DNA from: Neoceratodus forsteri
Lineage: Eukaryota > Chordata > Ceratodontiformes > Ceratodontidae
Assembly (NCBI GenBank): GCA_016271365.2
Contig: CM028132.1
Location: forward strand, 591,177,001 to 591,241,000
Direction of reading: 5' to 3'
DNA: 64,000 nucleotides
A program made the translations under genes and the position numbers. The notes under the pieces were generated by a model. It was not told the origin of the DNA. It saw nothing but the letters and a program-made list of their open reading frames with translations, and ran no database searches. This document shows, in pieces, positions 42,570 to 54,229 of the stretch (its first letter is position 1; every line of letters begins with the position of its first letter).

Positions 42570-43130
42570 CGCAGAGCTTGAAGCATAGGCCTCACTTTAC
42601 GACCCTGATATTCTGGGTGTCTCCAAATCCTGGTTAAAACCCTCCATCCCAGATGCCATGTGTTCCCTTACCAGATACCACATGCTTTGTATTGACCGCC
42701 CCTCGTCGAAAAGGGGAGGTGGCCTTGTTCTATTTTTTAAACCTCAACTTAATCTCACTCTTTTGCCCACCCCCTCTTTTCAATCCTGTGAAAACCTTCA
42801 CTCCCTACTGCTTCTTGTTGGGACTGAAAAGTTGCATACTGTTTGTGTTTATATTCCCCCTAAAAGTGGTACACCAGGTCTAACAGAACTCATTGACTAC
42901 CTGCCCTCTGCCACACAGAAAAACAAGATAATGCTCATGGGTGACTTTAATCTAGACTGGCTTGTGTCCAACTCCTAAAGCCTTGAACCCATTGTTAATA
43001 AAGCCCACTTCTCCCAAATTATAACTGACCCTACAAAGCACTCCAATAATGGGTCTCATCACACTCATAGACTGGATCCTAACCAATAGGAAGAACAGGA
43101 TCACCGCTGCTGGGACTCTAGCTGACTATC
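42570..43130 (+). pseudogene. LINE B endonuclease domain
   Basis: Text includes DPDILGVSKSWLKPSIPDAM, SSKRGGGLVLFFKPQLNLTL, ENLHSLLLLVGTEKL and VYIPPKSGTPGL, then IMLMGDFNLDWLVSNS with the catalytic GDFN intact (about 42937-42960). Later, H-T-H-R-L-D-like text at about 43060 corresponds to the conserved HTHRLDWI box. A stop separates the last part. Confidence 0.7.
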
Positions 43131-43949
43131 AGTGACCCCTAACTGGTCTTCTGTGTTTGGAATGCTAGCCCCCCCGCCGCCCCTAAGGTAATTAGCATTA
43201 GAGACTTCTCTGCCTTAAATCCCAACTTGTTGACCTGAAATGCGTCAACTTGTCTCCTCCGTTTTCCACCAGTGATGTCGACTGAGCTGCTGAATATTTC
43301 TCCTCCTCTTCACCCTCATCCCCCTACAACAGAAGCACATACCGACCACCAGGTGCAGGGTCAGAGGTTCACCCATTAGATGGCTGCAGCGCCCCCTGCT
43401 CTCTATGCTTAAAACTAGAGAAAATGCTGGGCCAAGTACAAACCCTCTTCTTCGCACTCAAACTGGCTCGCATATTGCACTATGCGTAATATTTGCAAAA
43501 AGGAAATCCAGCCTGCCAAAAGCAAATAATGCGGAGACCTTCCTTCTGCCACGGCTAGAGACCCTAAGTGCTTCTGGTCTCAAATAAATGGCCTCTTGGG
43601 TAAGAACTGAAGCCAACCCCTCGACATGGTTACTGACGCCAGCTGCAATAACCCTGACACCACTGCCAACACTTTCAACTCTATCTTCTCCAATCTCTCT
43701 CCCTCTCTCTCTCTCTGAATCTCCTATGTTCTACCCCACTTCACCTCCCCCCTCTACCACTCTCCCTTCTGTTACTCCACTGTACTTTTGCACTGACTCG
43801 TGCTGCAAAGTCCTGCATCTTCTCAACTTCATCCCTCCCTATGGTAATGCTAGCCCGGATGGGAGCGAACCAAAAATTCTAAAGCTGGCTGTCCCCCTCC
43901 TCGTCACCCGTTACATGACTGTTTAACCTCTCTCTCTTACTACCTCCAC

Positions 43950-44920
43950 TGTGCCTGGCATTTGGAAGCCTACCAAATGTTAGGTAGATTATTCCTATCT
44001 TTAAAAAGGGTAATTCCAAATCAACCACTAATTACTGCCCTGTTGCTATTCTACCTACCTACCTTTAGCAAGCTTCTCGAAAATGTATTCACTCCCAGGT
44101 CTCAAACTACCTGCTAATACATAATCTACAATCCCCTGCCCCACCCAGCACCACTTTAGGCTTCTTACAGTTCACCAGTGATCTTAAATCCAATATGGGT
44201 AAAGGTCTGATCACTGGTGCCATCTTCACTGACCTTACCAAGGCCTTTGACTTGGTTAATCACTCCTTATTACACAAACTAGAGTCCCTCGGGGTTTAAC
44301 TCTGCCATACAATGGTTCTCAAGCAACCTCCACAACTAGTTTGTTTGTCTCTTTCAACAAGACCCTCACCACCCCACCTCTATAACCTTACGCATCCCAC
44401 AAGACTCTATCCTGGGCCTGTTGCTCTTTTCTATTTCCATCAATGACACTGAGCAGGCAGTATAGGCTAGAGGTTAGAGGAAGGAGGTGTGAACGAGCTT
44501 GATACATCCAGCAGACCAGACCTGAGTTTTATTCTCACAACCTCCACTTGCATACTGTGAGACTCTGAGCAAGTCACTTAACCGCCCAGTGCTCCCAGGT
44601 CGACCCTGAAAACAGGCACTTGTGTCTAGTGGGCCTTACCCGGTTACCAAAGACGAAAATAAAAATAAAAAATAAATAAAAACATTCCCAGCTCCCCCTA
44701 CAACAGCCGTACCCTACTGTATGCTGATGACCTTGTGCTTTATACTGGCTCTAGATCTCTGAATGATATCAATTCCAAGCTCACCTTGGACTTCCACAGT
44801 ATCCAGACCTGGCTTACCCTAAACTGCCTTATTCTTAACGTCGGTAAGACCCAAGCCATGCTCTCCGGGTCCTCCCAAAGGACTCATGCCCCGCCTCCAA
44901 TCTAGTTATCCGGTGTCTTG
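43950..44920 (+). pseudogene. LINE B reverse transcriptase remnants
   Basis: The parts resemble LINE A RT: IFKKGNSKSTTNYCPVAIL (about 43998-44050), LQFTSDLKSNMGKGLITGAI and FTDLTKAFDLVNHSLL (about 44165-44275), a degraded PQDSILG block (44400), and after the SINE YADDLVLYTGSRSLND (44717-44765) with the catalytic pair intact, then GKTQAMLSGSSQ. Frames shift repeatedly. Confidence 0.65.
44453..44690 (+). mobile_element. CORE-SINE with LINE A-type tail
   Basis: The head GGCAGTATAGGCTAGAGGTT is MIR-like. The central CORE segment CACTTGCATACTGTGAGACT with GAGCAAGTCACTTAACCGCC follows. The 3' part CCAGGTCGACCCTGAAAACA to GGGCCTTACCCGGTTACCAA and the A-rich (AAATAAA)n end resemble the LINE A 3' UTR at 12320-12387. 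The SINE is inserted in the RT of LINE B. Pol III transcription with LINE A-family retrotransposition is the likely mode. Confidence 0.75.
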
Positions 44921-45105
44921 AAGGCTCCCTTGTCTCTGTGACCCATTCTTTTAAAGACTGCGACGTCACACTCAACCCTGCCCTGGATTTCACACAACAT
45001 ATAATGGATACCTGCAAATCCATTTAATCTAAGCTTGGAATTGCATACCATATCCACCATGCCCTCACCCCTGTGGCAAGAGTTACGGCTGCTCCCTTCA
45101 GCAGA

Positions 45106-45689
45106 CCAGTCCCACTGCACTATTTTTTCTCTCTTGGCGACTGCACTGTTGCCATCCATCACTTCCGCAAGAGCCTGCCGTGCCCAAGATGGACACCATG
45201 AGCTCAGTGCGCATACATGAGTATCGCAGCTGCGATGCACATGCATGACTACTGCTCACAACTGCAGCCGTCTTGGCTCTGACTAGAGTTTGTTTTTTTA
45301 AAGTAGCAATCTGTTCTCCTTCAAAGAAAAAAAATTCTGTTGTGTTGATAATATATGGCACATTATGCTGGATAGGTAAAGATGCAAGTCGCTCCCAATT
45401 CAAGTAAATCCTATCTCGGTACATGCATTTGTTTTCCTGTGTGCTCAAGTTAGTGGAGATATGTCAGGAAACAAGTAAATTCTACGATTTCTGAATGTTA
45501 AAGCTCCCTTGCTTCTTGCAGCCCATATGACCATATCCCAGTCCGTTCTAAATGAAAAAGTGAGCATTATCATAGATTTAATGTCATCAATTTCAGAAGT
45601 CATGTTTAAAGCAGTTTGCTATGTAGTTCCATTTGACAGCTCAATTTTTTTTTTTTTTTTGGGAGGAACATACTAATACTAAAATGCCA
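45106..45689. other. Unassigned sequence with poly-T
   Basis: There is no coding domain. A poly-T at 45643-45660 abuts the 3' end of the antisense CR1-2 region and could mark a short A-tail. Segment 45150-45260 is CpG-bearing and has no recognised identity. Confidence 0.4.
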
Positions 45690-47345
45690 GCAGAATAAGG
45701 CCAACGCTCTTTGCATCTGCTCGCTTGGTCAGCCCCCACCCTGGGGCTGACCTTGCTCCCTTCACCTTCTCTCGGCTTCTGCCTTCCCAGTTCCAGATAT
45801 TCTCGCTGCATTGGATTTTGCTTCCAGAACTCCTTCCCTGTACCTGTCCCACCCTCTGAACCCTTCCACCATCTCTGCCTCCACCAGCCCCCTAGGCAGC
45901 GCATTCCATGGCTCCACCACCCTCTCAGTGAAGCAGCACCTCCTCCTTTCTCCCCTGAATCTTTCAGCTTCCACCCATGCCCTCTAGTGGCCACCTCCTC
46001 CTTCCTTCGAGGCACCCTGACTGTTCCTCCCCTACTTACCCCCTCCATGTACCTGATGACCTCTATCATGTCCCCCCCGGTCCCTCCTCTCTTCCAATGT
46101 GTACATATTTAGCTCTTCTTGCCTCTCCTCATAGGTCCTGTCCTCCAAGCCCCAAATCATTTTGGTTGCCCTCCTCTGGACCCTCTCCAGGAGTTTAATG
46201 TCCCTCTTTAAGTGTGGCCTCCAAAACTGCACGCAGTACTCGAGGTGCGGCCTCACCAAGCAGTTATACAGAGAGAGTATCACTTCCCTCCTTCTGGAGG
46301 TGATACCCCTAGCGATGCATCCCAGCATCCTGGTGGCCTTGGCTACTGCCCTCCTACAAGTCTCAGAGTTGTTCATCTTGACATCCACCACCACCCCCAG
46401 GTCCCTCTCAGCCATCGAGACCTGTAGCATTCCCCCCCCAGGGTGTACACTTGGCCCGGGTTTATGGCCCCCAGGTGCAGTACCTTGCTTTTCCCTGCAC
46501 TGAACCTCAGCTTCCACTTTCTACACCATCTTTCCAGAGCCTCCAGGTCCCCCTGTAGGGCCACCCTCCCCTCCTCCCCATCCACCACCGCCCCCAGTTT
46601 TGAGTCATCCGCAAAGAGACTCATCTCACTCCTGATACCTGTCCTTATGTCAGAGACGTAGGCGTTGAACAGGAGGGGCCCAAGGACTGATCCATGTGGG
46701 ACCCCACTAATGACCCTCCTTGGGATGAGACTATCCCGCCAACTACGACCCTCTGGGTCCAGTCCTGGAGCCAATTGCCTTTCCATCTGATCATCTGGTT
46801 CCCCACCATTTCTCCCAGCTTATCCAACAGGCCCATGTGAGGAACAGAGTCAAATGCCTTGCTGAAGTCTAGAAAGAGGGACGTCTACTGGTCTACCCAG
46901 GTCCAAGGCACTCGTCACCCAGTCATAGAACTCCACAAGGTTTGTCTGACACGATTTCCCCGGGACGAGTTCATGCTGTCTATCGTCCAGCCACCCTGAC
47001 TTTTTCAGGTCCCCCAGCCTCTCCTTGACAATGCCCCTCCATCACCTTTGCCCACCACCGGCGCTGCCTCAGGCTGACAGCCTTGTAGTTCCCCGCCACC
47101 TCCCTTGATCCCTGTGGACAGGCACTGTATGCGACCTTCCAGTCCTGGGGCACCCACCCTGTCCTCAGAGAGATGGTGAAAAGCTCCGCCAGGGGTTTAG
47201 CCAGGACATCTGCAAGTTCCTTCAGCACTCTGGGATGTAATTTATCCGGCCCCAGTGCTTTCTCCATCTTAAGAGACCTGAAGGCTTCCCTCACTCTCTC
47301 TACTGTGATTTCCACTTCCGCTACCTCTTCTCCCTGCAGACCTGT
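45690..47345 (-). mobile_element. CR1-2, 5'-truncated CR1 LINE
   Basis: This is an antisense CR1 with RT and C-terminal domain only. Reading from 47345: VERVREAFRSLKMEKALGPD, LHPRVLKELADVL, a broken NYKAVSLR block, then GVPHGSVLGPLLFNAYVSDI, LFADDSKLGAVVDG (FADD at about 46605-46618, minus) and LRFSAGKSKVLHLG. MAERDLGVVVD, SLYNCLVRPHLEYCVQFW, LLERVQRRATKMIWGL and, in other frames, the VVEPWNALP block follow. The 5' truncation near 47345 is typical of CR1. Confidence 0.85.
46032..47315 (-). pseudogene. CR1-2 reverse transcriptase
   Basis: The RT palm and thumb fall in at least four frames (47315-46980, 46836-46645, 46786-46373, 46517-46032). The catalytic FADD and the GVPHGSVLG box are both visible. 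The tail piece 45974-45762 supplies GERRRCCFTERVVEPWNALP. Not functional because of the frame changes. Confidence 0.75.
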
Positions 47346-48522
47346 AAGATCCTCAAAACAGAAAGAACAGTTTTCCTATGGCAATTAAAAGCCTATTTTA
47401 ATAGATTAGCAACCATTTCTCAAGTTCTGGAACAGTTCATTTTTAGTCAACGCCTCACAAGTCTCACATTTTTAAATCAAAAGGTATTTTCCAGCATTTC
47501 AATTTTTCTGGTAAAAGAAAGAGAAGTTTGAGTTATTTGTTTGAGATAATGCTTCAACTGTCAATTCTGAGTTCTTCGATTTCTTTTTTTGTGGCCATTT
47601 GTTGCTCATTTATTTTGGTAAATTTTTGCTTTTGTGTTTTTTTTTTTTTTGTTTGTTTTTTTTTTAAAAACACATTCTTTTTTCCTCTCCCCCTCAGCTA
47701 GCAACAGTCCTTCTCGGAGCCCTGTGCTGCCCCAACCCCGTCACTATCGCTATCTAACTAGGCTTACCTGTCTACTGGAGTGGTGCCCCATGGTATCCCC
47801 TCCCCATGGTGGAGTCCTCGGGCTGAACCAGGTCCCCTGGAAAGGCTGCTAGTGGGATTTCAGGAGTAAGCCTAGGTTGGAGGGGTGCTAGGTCTGTGGG
47901 CTGTATAGAGCCGTCTTGGAGCATGGTTGTGTTTATCCATTTTTCTGTTCTCCCCTAGACTCTGGTTGACAGGTGTGCTCGTGCCATGTGTGTGCATCTG
48001 TCCAATTAGTGGTCCCTAACCCCAGTACTGCACTTCGCCTGCAATGCCATCTGTGGTCACCCTGGTGGCGGTGTCAATGGATGTGGGTGAAGGATAACAC
48101 AACAACAGGAGTTTAGTGCAACACACCGCAGTGAGGCTTTATTTTCTTAAAACTTTTTTATAAATAATAAACAAAAATTAAAAATAAAATTAAAGCAAAT
48201 CAACTGCTACTCCCATAGGTAGCATTCACACAGTCCTGGATCTTATACTGTAAATCAAGATCTCTTACTTCTGTGTTATATTGATGCAAAGGTCTAGTCC
48301 TCAGGTAGAACCTTCCAGCTTCCCCTTCCAAAGCTCATCCGCCATCTGTGGTCAGCAGGAGGGGTTTTATACTGTGACTGGGTCACTGATCTGCCCTTAA
48401 CTAATAAAGGGAAATAACTAACTTTCCCTAAGACAAATGTGTCAGGATGACCCACCATAATAACCTGCTTTTATTATTACATAGAACCACATAAGAACAT
48501 CTGGTACAATCTTGAAAGAAAT
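47346..48522. other. Unassigned sequence
   Basis: T-rich simple sequence occurs at 47634-47670. A short piece at 47350-47400 (AACAGTTTTCCTATGGCAAT) could be a LINE C-terminus remnant but is too short to assign. A minus-strand AATAAA-like signal lies near 48140. No domain was found. Confidence 0.4.
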
Positions 48523-48884
48523 AACAGTTACGCAAGAACTTACCGTAACAGTAGATCTTCGAGAGAGGTTCCTGCAGTATGTTATTACACATAGGACTGT
48601 GCCCCCTGGCTTCAGGACCACACAGTAAACTAATAGCTAGCAATCCACAGCAGGGGACTGCCCCTGGTGTCACATGATGGGGACATCAGCATCATGCTAT
48701 AAAGGGGTGGTCCCCATGCCCGCCCTCCAGTTCTCCCACCAGAAGACCCCCAGAAAGGAAATGGGAGAAAGGAAAATGCTTCTTGAGCCCTAAGCTGCTG
48801 AAAAAGCACCCTGGGAAAGGAAAGAATAAGCAGAAGTTGGGGGAAGGTGGAAGGGAAAAATATGACCCACTGCAGGTACACCTC

Positions 48885-48975
48885 TCGAAGATCTACTGTT
48901 ACGGCAAGTTCTTATGTAACTGTTGTATCTTGCTTCGAGAGGGTTCCTGCAGTAGGTCATTATGCGTAGGACTGA
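48885..48975 (+). repeat. DIRS-2 internal complementary region
   Basis: TCTCGAAGATCTACTGTTAC, GGCAAGTTCTTATGTAACTG and TTGTATCTTGCTTCGAGAGG with GTTCCTGCAGTAGGTCATTA join complements of both outer edges, as in DIRS-1 and DIRS-3. Confidence 0.7.
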
Positions 48976-49079
48976 ATTCCAAGCAGTCAAGAAGAGACAG
49001 TCAGAGACTGAGGTCCGGGAAACGGAAGAGTCTGCAGATCAAGACCCCAGTTAGGACAAGAGGCCCTGAAGGATGGGCA

Positions 49080-49170
49080 GTCCAAAGCCAGCCCTGCGTC
49101 TAGAGGTGATGTCCAGACTGTAATACTTGGCAAAAGTATGGATGGTACTCCATGTGGCCATGGCTTGAAC
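49080..49170 (-). pseudogene. DIRS-2 YR C-terminal remnant
   Basis: The minus strand reads a degraded ATWSTIHTFAKYYSLDITSR-like end of the tyrosine recombinase, the same terminal block as in DIRS-1 at about 32430-32490. The rest of the YR is deleted. Confidence 0.55.
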
Positions 49171-49231
49171 TCCTTGTTCGGAGGAGAGGCACTTAGGTGT
49201 TTAGGCTTGGCCGATCTATCGTGGGCCACAG

Positions 49232-51330
49232 TTATATGGAGTCAGCGTTGGGCTGCATAGTGAGATCAGAAACCCTTTCCAGGGGATGATAGATCCTGTC
49301 AGCCTTCTTGGAGACTACAGGGATGGAAGATGGCTGCTGCCAAATGGTGGACGTCAGGTCCTCATGTAGCCCCGTCCACAGAGGGATGGGCAGGAGGTCC
49401 GCATCTGAAATATCCAAGTGTTCTGCAAGCCTTTTTCTTTTTGGGTCTAGCTCTTAGGTAGCCCAGCCACAGGCGGACTGAAGAAGCTCAACAAATGAAG
49501 GGTCCTCCGGAGGAGACTCGGGGATTCTTTTGGTTAGGGCTCAATAGGGGAACGGGAGCCCAAGCTGGCTGAAGAATCCAAATCAGACCCCAATCTGAAG
49601 ATACAGGCCTGGGGAGGTCTTACCCGACACATCCTCCGCGACCTTGTTGCCAGGCAAAGCCCTGGGGGGCATCCAATGGACTCCCTATCTGAAGACTGGG
49701 GGTCGACAGGAGAGAGGCCCCTAGGGACCACCCTGGGGGCTGACGTGGAGATCGTAATTGGCTCCGGGTGAGCAAGCTCCTGGAGGAGCTGAGATCTGGC
49801 ATCCTTCCACTAGGAAGGAATGGTCCCTTGAGTGTCAACCTGCGACCTATCTGGAGCCAGGGGCTGTGGAGGGGGAGGTTGGAACCCTGTGTAACCCAAG
49901 TGAGGGTATGAGGGGTAGTCAGGAAGCCGATAGCCAAAGGGGTAGCCCTGTGGGTTGTACCCCGATACAAATGACTCTACAGCGGGTACTCGGGCGTACA
50001 AGCGAGCATTGGGTAACCTGTCAATGGATACCCTGGCACCTGGTAATAAGGATATTGTGATGCAGGGTAGCTGGGGACTGTGCCCAGAAGATCAGCAGGT
50101 GAAGTGGCAGATGGTCCTGAAGGTGGCAGGGCAGAGGGACCACTAGGCGCAGGTGGGTCTGTGAGCGAGCCTGGAAGATCCAGGATCCCGGTTGGGACCT
50201 GAGAAGGGCCTGGCGGAAGCTCATGAGGAGTAGGCAGGGCACCCAAAGGGTCGACAGATGGTGGGGAAGGGATGACTGGTACATCAGCCATCACCAGGTC
50301 GGGAAGGGCACTGACCGGTGAGGAGCTCCTAGGAGTGAGGTCCCCAATGGGGTCCGACATTAGGGTATTGGGTGTTGGAGGCACCAAGGAGTCCGATGCT
50401 TGGTCCAAAGTGTGCGAGGGGGATTTAGGAGAGGTGACCCCATTGACAGGTCTGCTGGAATGGCAGAGGACCCAGCAGTAAACAGACCTGACGTTGGGGA
50501 GGATACCCTCAGAGAAACAACACTTTCCTCCTGGACAGAATCAAGGGAGAGCAAGGGGTCAGGTTGGGTCAGAAGAAGTGAAGAATCCTGGGAGGGAGAA
50601 CCCTCAAGGGAAGAAAGAGGGTCTGGCAGCTTGCTCTGCCCACCGTCGGGGAAATTCGAAAGAGTCCAACGGGAGAGCCTCGGTCAAGCAGTTGGCACGT
50701 GAGCCGGCGACCGACTGATCGACTGTGACTGAGTTGGCGTCAGAAGGACCGATGTCCAACTTATCGATCGGGTCATTCGGATGGCAGACGAGCTAGAGTC
50801 TGGTTTATCGACCAGGGCCAAGCACTCTTCCGATGGACCAGAGAGCGACTTATCAGCCAGAGCGCTGGCCACAGGCCCAGATGAAGAAACCTCCTGCGAG
50901 GAGCGCCCCTTCCGCCCTCTGACCATGGCATGAGGGGGAGATGGTGACCGATCCGCTGGAGAGGACGGAGACCGGGCAGGAGGGGTAATTACCGAAGCAG
51001 AAGCCCCACCAGAAACCGCTTCATCAGTCTGGCAACACTGGACAGAAGGGGACTGGTTCCGGTGCTTCTCCTTCTCGCACTCATGATGGGGAAGGAGGAA
51101 TGTCCCCGCAGCTCCTGTAGCTCTTTTTCTATCGAAGCTAGGTGCTTTTTGAGCAGGAGGGCTTTCTGGCGTCTGACTCGTGTGGCCTTGTTAAAGGATT
51201 GGCAGACCTCACAGTCTTGGACCCGATGTCTGGGGCCTAGGCAGAAGACACAGCGGGAGTGTTCATCCCTGTGCAGGATCTGGATGCCACACTTCTTCAG
51301 GTGACGCGATTGAGAAGACATGCAATAAAC
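49232..51330 (-). pseudogene. DIRS-2 gag-like ORF
   Basis: It starts near 51330 (MSSQSRHLKKCGIQIL). It has a cysteine module HSRCVFCLGPRHRVQDCEVC, a basic/coiled-coil part RRQKALLLKKHLASIEKELQ, a Ser-rich region, and a long Pro/Tyr-rich region with QYPYYQVPGYPLTGYP and GYNPQGYPFGYRLPDYPSYP near 50040-49880. It ends in TIWQQPSSIPVVSKKADRIY-like text (49330-49370), which in complete DIRS elements precedes RT. Frame changes occur around 51000, 50650, 50410 and 49980. Its role is presumably RNP assembly. Confidence 0.7.
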
Positions 51331-51625
51331 AATTACAACTACAGAAAATAAGAAATACTTATGTGACAAAATGGAGGTTGACTGGTAGCAGAGTTCACCA
51401 TGAGGTATGACTGGCATAGGCAGACGGTGGGAAAGAACTGCAGGGCGGGTGTGGAGACCGCCCCCTTTATAGTGTCATGCTGATGTCCCATCATGTGACG
51501 CTGGGGGCAGTCCCCTGCTATGGACTGCTAGCTAGAAGTTTGCTGTGTGGTCCTGACGCCAGGGGGCGCAGTCCTATGTGTAATGACCTACTGCAGGAAC
51601 CCTCTCGAAATAAGATCAACAGTTA

Positions 51626-52589
51626 TAGACCCATGCATGTGTAACAAGAACTTAATAAGTGCTTAATCCCTCCTATTTCCACAATGAGTGGTAGGTTTAC
51701 TACTATAGATAGAGTCTGAAGAGGGTGCTGCTCCCCCTATACTGAGAGCTCATTCACCTTCAGGCAACAGGCAGGTCAGTTCTGGCCTAAAAGGGTGGAG
51801 GAAAGGGAAACAGGAAAGCAAAACAGAGAATCCTCACTGTTGATTTTTCCAGGTATTTAAACAACTTACAGTATTGCAGTAGTTTATTTTAAGTCTTTCC
51901 CTTGGTTTCAGTTTGGTTTTAATGCGTTTTAAATAGAGGGGTGTCTGTATTTAACTTGTACAAAAACGGGCCCTCTCTGGAACAAACACTGCCATGGTCC
52001 TTCTTTTTGTATTAAAGGTAATAGAGGAGTAAACATGCTCCTTTTTCACTTATTTAACAAGTTTCTCTCTATCCTTTGTTTTATGCCACTATTTAGGCAA
52101 ACGGGGCTCTAGTCTCAAGTATATAAACTTCAATCAGTATTTATATTAAAAAACAGAAAGTAAATGGACTGGGACACTTTATTTCTGTAGCCAGGCACCT
52201 CTGGCTACTTCTCAGTGTCCTTCCATTATATCAAATACATATACAATGCTAGCACTCAACACTTTACTATATCCATTTACTGTATGAGTTTTTGAATCAA
52301 AGCACTTATGCACTTTAAGCACCATGCACTCTCTCATATTTTAGAGCACCTTGCACTTTATTATTCTTTCTGTGCACTGCAAATTAATTTGCTCAGGTAC
52401 AGGATTATGGGGCAGAAACAGAAAATAATAGAATATGCAGAAGGACAGTAGGGACAGGAATGAACTACTGCAGGTGGCCAACCTACTGTAGTTGTCAGAA
52501 AAGAAAGCAGGGAATGGTTTCAGAAGGCACTGTTGCACAACAGAATTTTAAAGGGGGTATTTAAAGAAGCTAGGAAAGATGTCCATTTG
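51626..52589. other. Unassigned sequence
   Basis: AT-rich, without recognised domain or repeat. Nothing is supported here. Confidence 0.4.
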
Positions 52590-52765
52590 TCCAAGGATCT
52601 GGGTGCAGCTCAGCTCCACCACAGGTGGTCATGCGGTGACAGTGATCCTTCTTCCCTCCCTCCCCAGAGGACACTGTCCTGTGGGATGCTCAATCCTCCT
52701 CCGATCCAGACTCCTCCTTGAACCTGGATTTTCAGCCCTACCACTGCACCAGCGGGCCAGCTTTT
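52590..52765 (-). mobile_element. tRNA-derived SINE (family S1), antisense
   Basis: Reading the minus strand from 52765: GCTGGCCCGCTGGTGCAGTG (A-box-like TGGTGCAGTGG), then AATCCAGGTTCAAGGAGG (B-box-like GGTTCAAGG), then GTCTGGATCGGAGGAGGATT and GAGCATCCCACAGGACAGTG, resembling the copy at 5.1 kb. A T-run borders its head at 52762-52775. Confidence 0.6.
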
Positions 52766-53689
52766 TTTTTTTTTGCTCACTTTCAATCAAAACCTTTTTA
52801 GGCTCTTGTTCTAGGAGAGATGTTCATTCAATGAAGGCATTCATTTTATTTTCTAAACATCTCAAGACAACCTGCCTATTACCCCATTCCGTTCCTTAAA
52901 AGTTTGTTTCTTTCTTTTTTGTTGATAACTTTCTTTTTTTTTTTTATAGCTGGAGTATTGTTCGAGTGAGCAAAATAAGCAGATTCGGTTAAATGTTTCA
53001 TGGCTGAATGCATCTTTTGCTAGCCAGTTTGTATGGGGCATTGCGGCTCCATGTCTGCAGGTGAGTCTGGGGCTGTCTGGAGTGTGGCAGGTATTATTTT
53101 CTGGATCTTTGGTACCATGCCTGGACAACTCAGGAGTTTGTGCAGGTGTAGCTTGCAACTAATTTCTAATCTGCATTTGCATCTGGACCATCTCACCTGC
53201 TTTAGATCTTTACAGTTCAGAGTTTGGCTTCTCCAGCAGTCTCTCTGGTCTGCATGCAGGTGAGGCTTCAGCCATTGGGTTGGCTGTAGAAGGTAATTTC
53301 ATGCTCATTGGCTTCACCTTCAGCCACTCACCATCTTCACGCTTCCAGTTTGCATTGTGAATACTGGGCCTGACTTGGCAGCAGTTAGGAACTGTTATCA
53401 AGCATTCCTCATTTGCCTTTAGATATGCTTGACTCAGAGCAGGAGGAACACTTTTTTTTTCCTTTTCACTTTGTTTCTGCTCCTTATTTCCTTTCCTCAT
53501 GTCCACAACTTGGATTAGAAGTCAAACAGGCTGCAGAGCTAGTTGCATGTGTGGCTTCTTCACAGCAGCCATATTGCATTATTTACAAAAAAAAAAAAAA
53601 GGAAAAAAGAAAATCAGCCAGATGTCGCTGGGATTTTATCCTGGATAATCTCTTCTGCATGATGGATCGACGTGCTCATGCCTGATGGC
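52766..53689. other. Unassigned sequence
   Basis: Poly-T at 52928-52945 and poly-A at 53586-53600. No coding domain recognised. Short open frames are likely chance. Confidence 0.4.
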
Positions 53690-54085
53690 CCCTAAATACT
53701 CCCAATAATGACATATGTGGTCTAGAAGGAACCTCATATATGCAGCACATCTCCTGTGAGACAGCAGTATCTCCAAATCAACCACAAGGGTCGCCGCCCA
53801 TAGGCTGCATCAGCAGAGCTCTGGACATCCAGTCTGTCGTGCTTAGTGAATGTGTGCAAGGTGGTGCCACTTTGCAGAGTTCCAATACTGAAGCCTCTCA
53901 TCTCTCTGCCCATGATGTAGCAAGCACCTGATAGAATGAGCCCTGATAAGGGTGGGAGCCTCCTTCTATTCTGCCGCATAAGCTTTGGCAATGCCAGCTC
54001 TCTCCCACCTGGCTAAGGTGGCCTTAGCAGCCTCCTGACCTTTCTCTGATAATCCCAAACAGGATGAAGAGACTCTCATACTTCT
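53690..54085 (-). pseudogene. DIRS-type tyrosine recombinase remnant
   Basis: The minus strand encodes the end of a YR: GQEAAKATLARWERAGIAKA, a degraded APTLIRAHSIRCLLHHGQR (the R-x-H-S-x-R catalytic block, present), then TTLHTFTKHDRLDVQSSADA. The usual HTF-x-x-HY-x-L-D has Asp in place of the nucleophilic Tyr. A stop and a one-frame shift are present. The wording differs from DIRS-1/2, so it is another lineage. No terminal repeats were found. Confidence 0.6.
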
Positions 54086-54229
54086 ATTAAGATAAGTCTT
54101 GAAAAAGCATCAGTGTGATGTGAAACCATGAAGTATATACTAAAAGTGCTTGGAAAGACCAGACTAAGCAGGGATTCCCTTGATATGTAATTCGTTGCCC
54201 TAATGCTAGATGCTGTCCTCTCCCCCCTT

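Larger units (their letters stand above)
41919..45105 (+). mobile_element. LINE B (same family as LINE A)
   Basis: This jockey-superfamily LINE has a pyrimidine-rich 5' region (41930-42450), an LSGDLELHPGP-like start of ORF2 (about 42432), an APE endonuclease (42560-43130), a linker, and RT remnants (43950-44920). It ends abruptly near 45095-45105 within the RT thumb, where similarity to LINE A stops, so the 3' UTR is missing. A CORE-SINE splits the RT at about 44453-44690. Numerous stops are present. Confidence 0.7.
48523..51625 (-). mobile_element. DIRS-2, gag-only DIRS element
   Basis: This 3.1-kb DIRS element is of the same family as DIRS-1. Its inverted ends at 48523-48740 and about 51445-51625 share ACTGCCCC/GGGGGCAGT, TATAAAGGGG and GGACTGTGCCCCCTGG/CCAGGGGGCGCAGTCC text. 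An internal complementary region lies at 48885-48975. AACAGTTA occurs at both outer edges (48523-48530, 51618-51625). Coding is on the minus strand: a gag-like ORF with only the last part of YR (about 49100-49165). RT, RNase H and most of YR are missing. Confidence 0.8.

Noticed and set aside
45035..45246. Possible promoter or small exon in the CpG-bearing stretch
   Set aside because: Only chance-length frames and no motif beyond short palindromes.
52928..53506. Possible exon with C-rich frames around 53.0-53.5 kb
   Set aside because: No recognised domain, no consistent splice signals, and frames are short on both strands.
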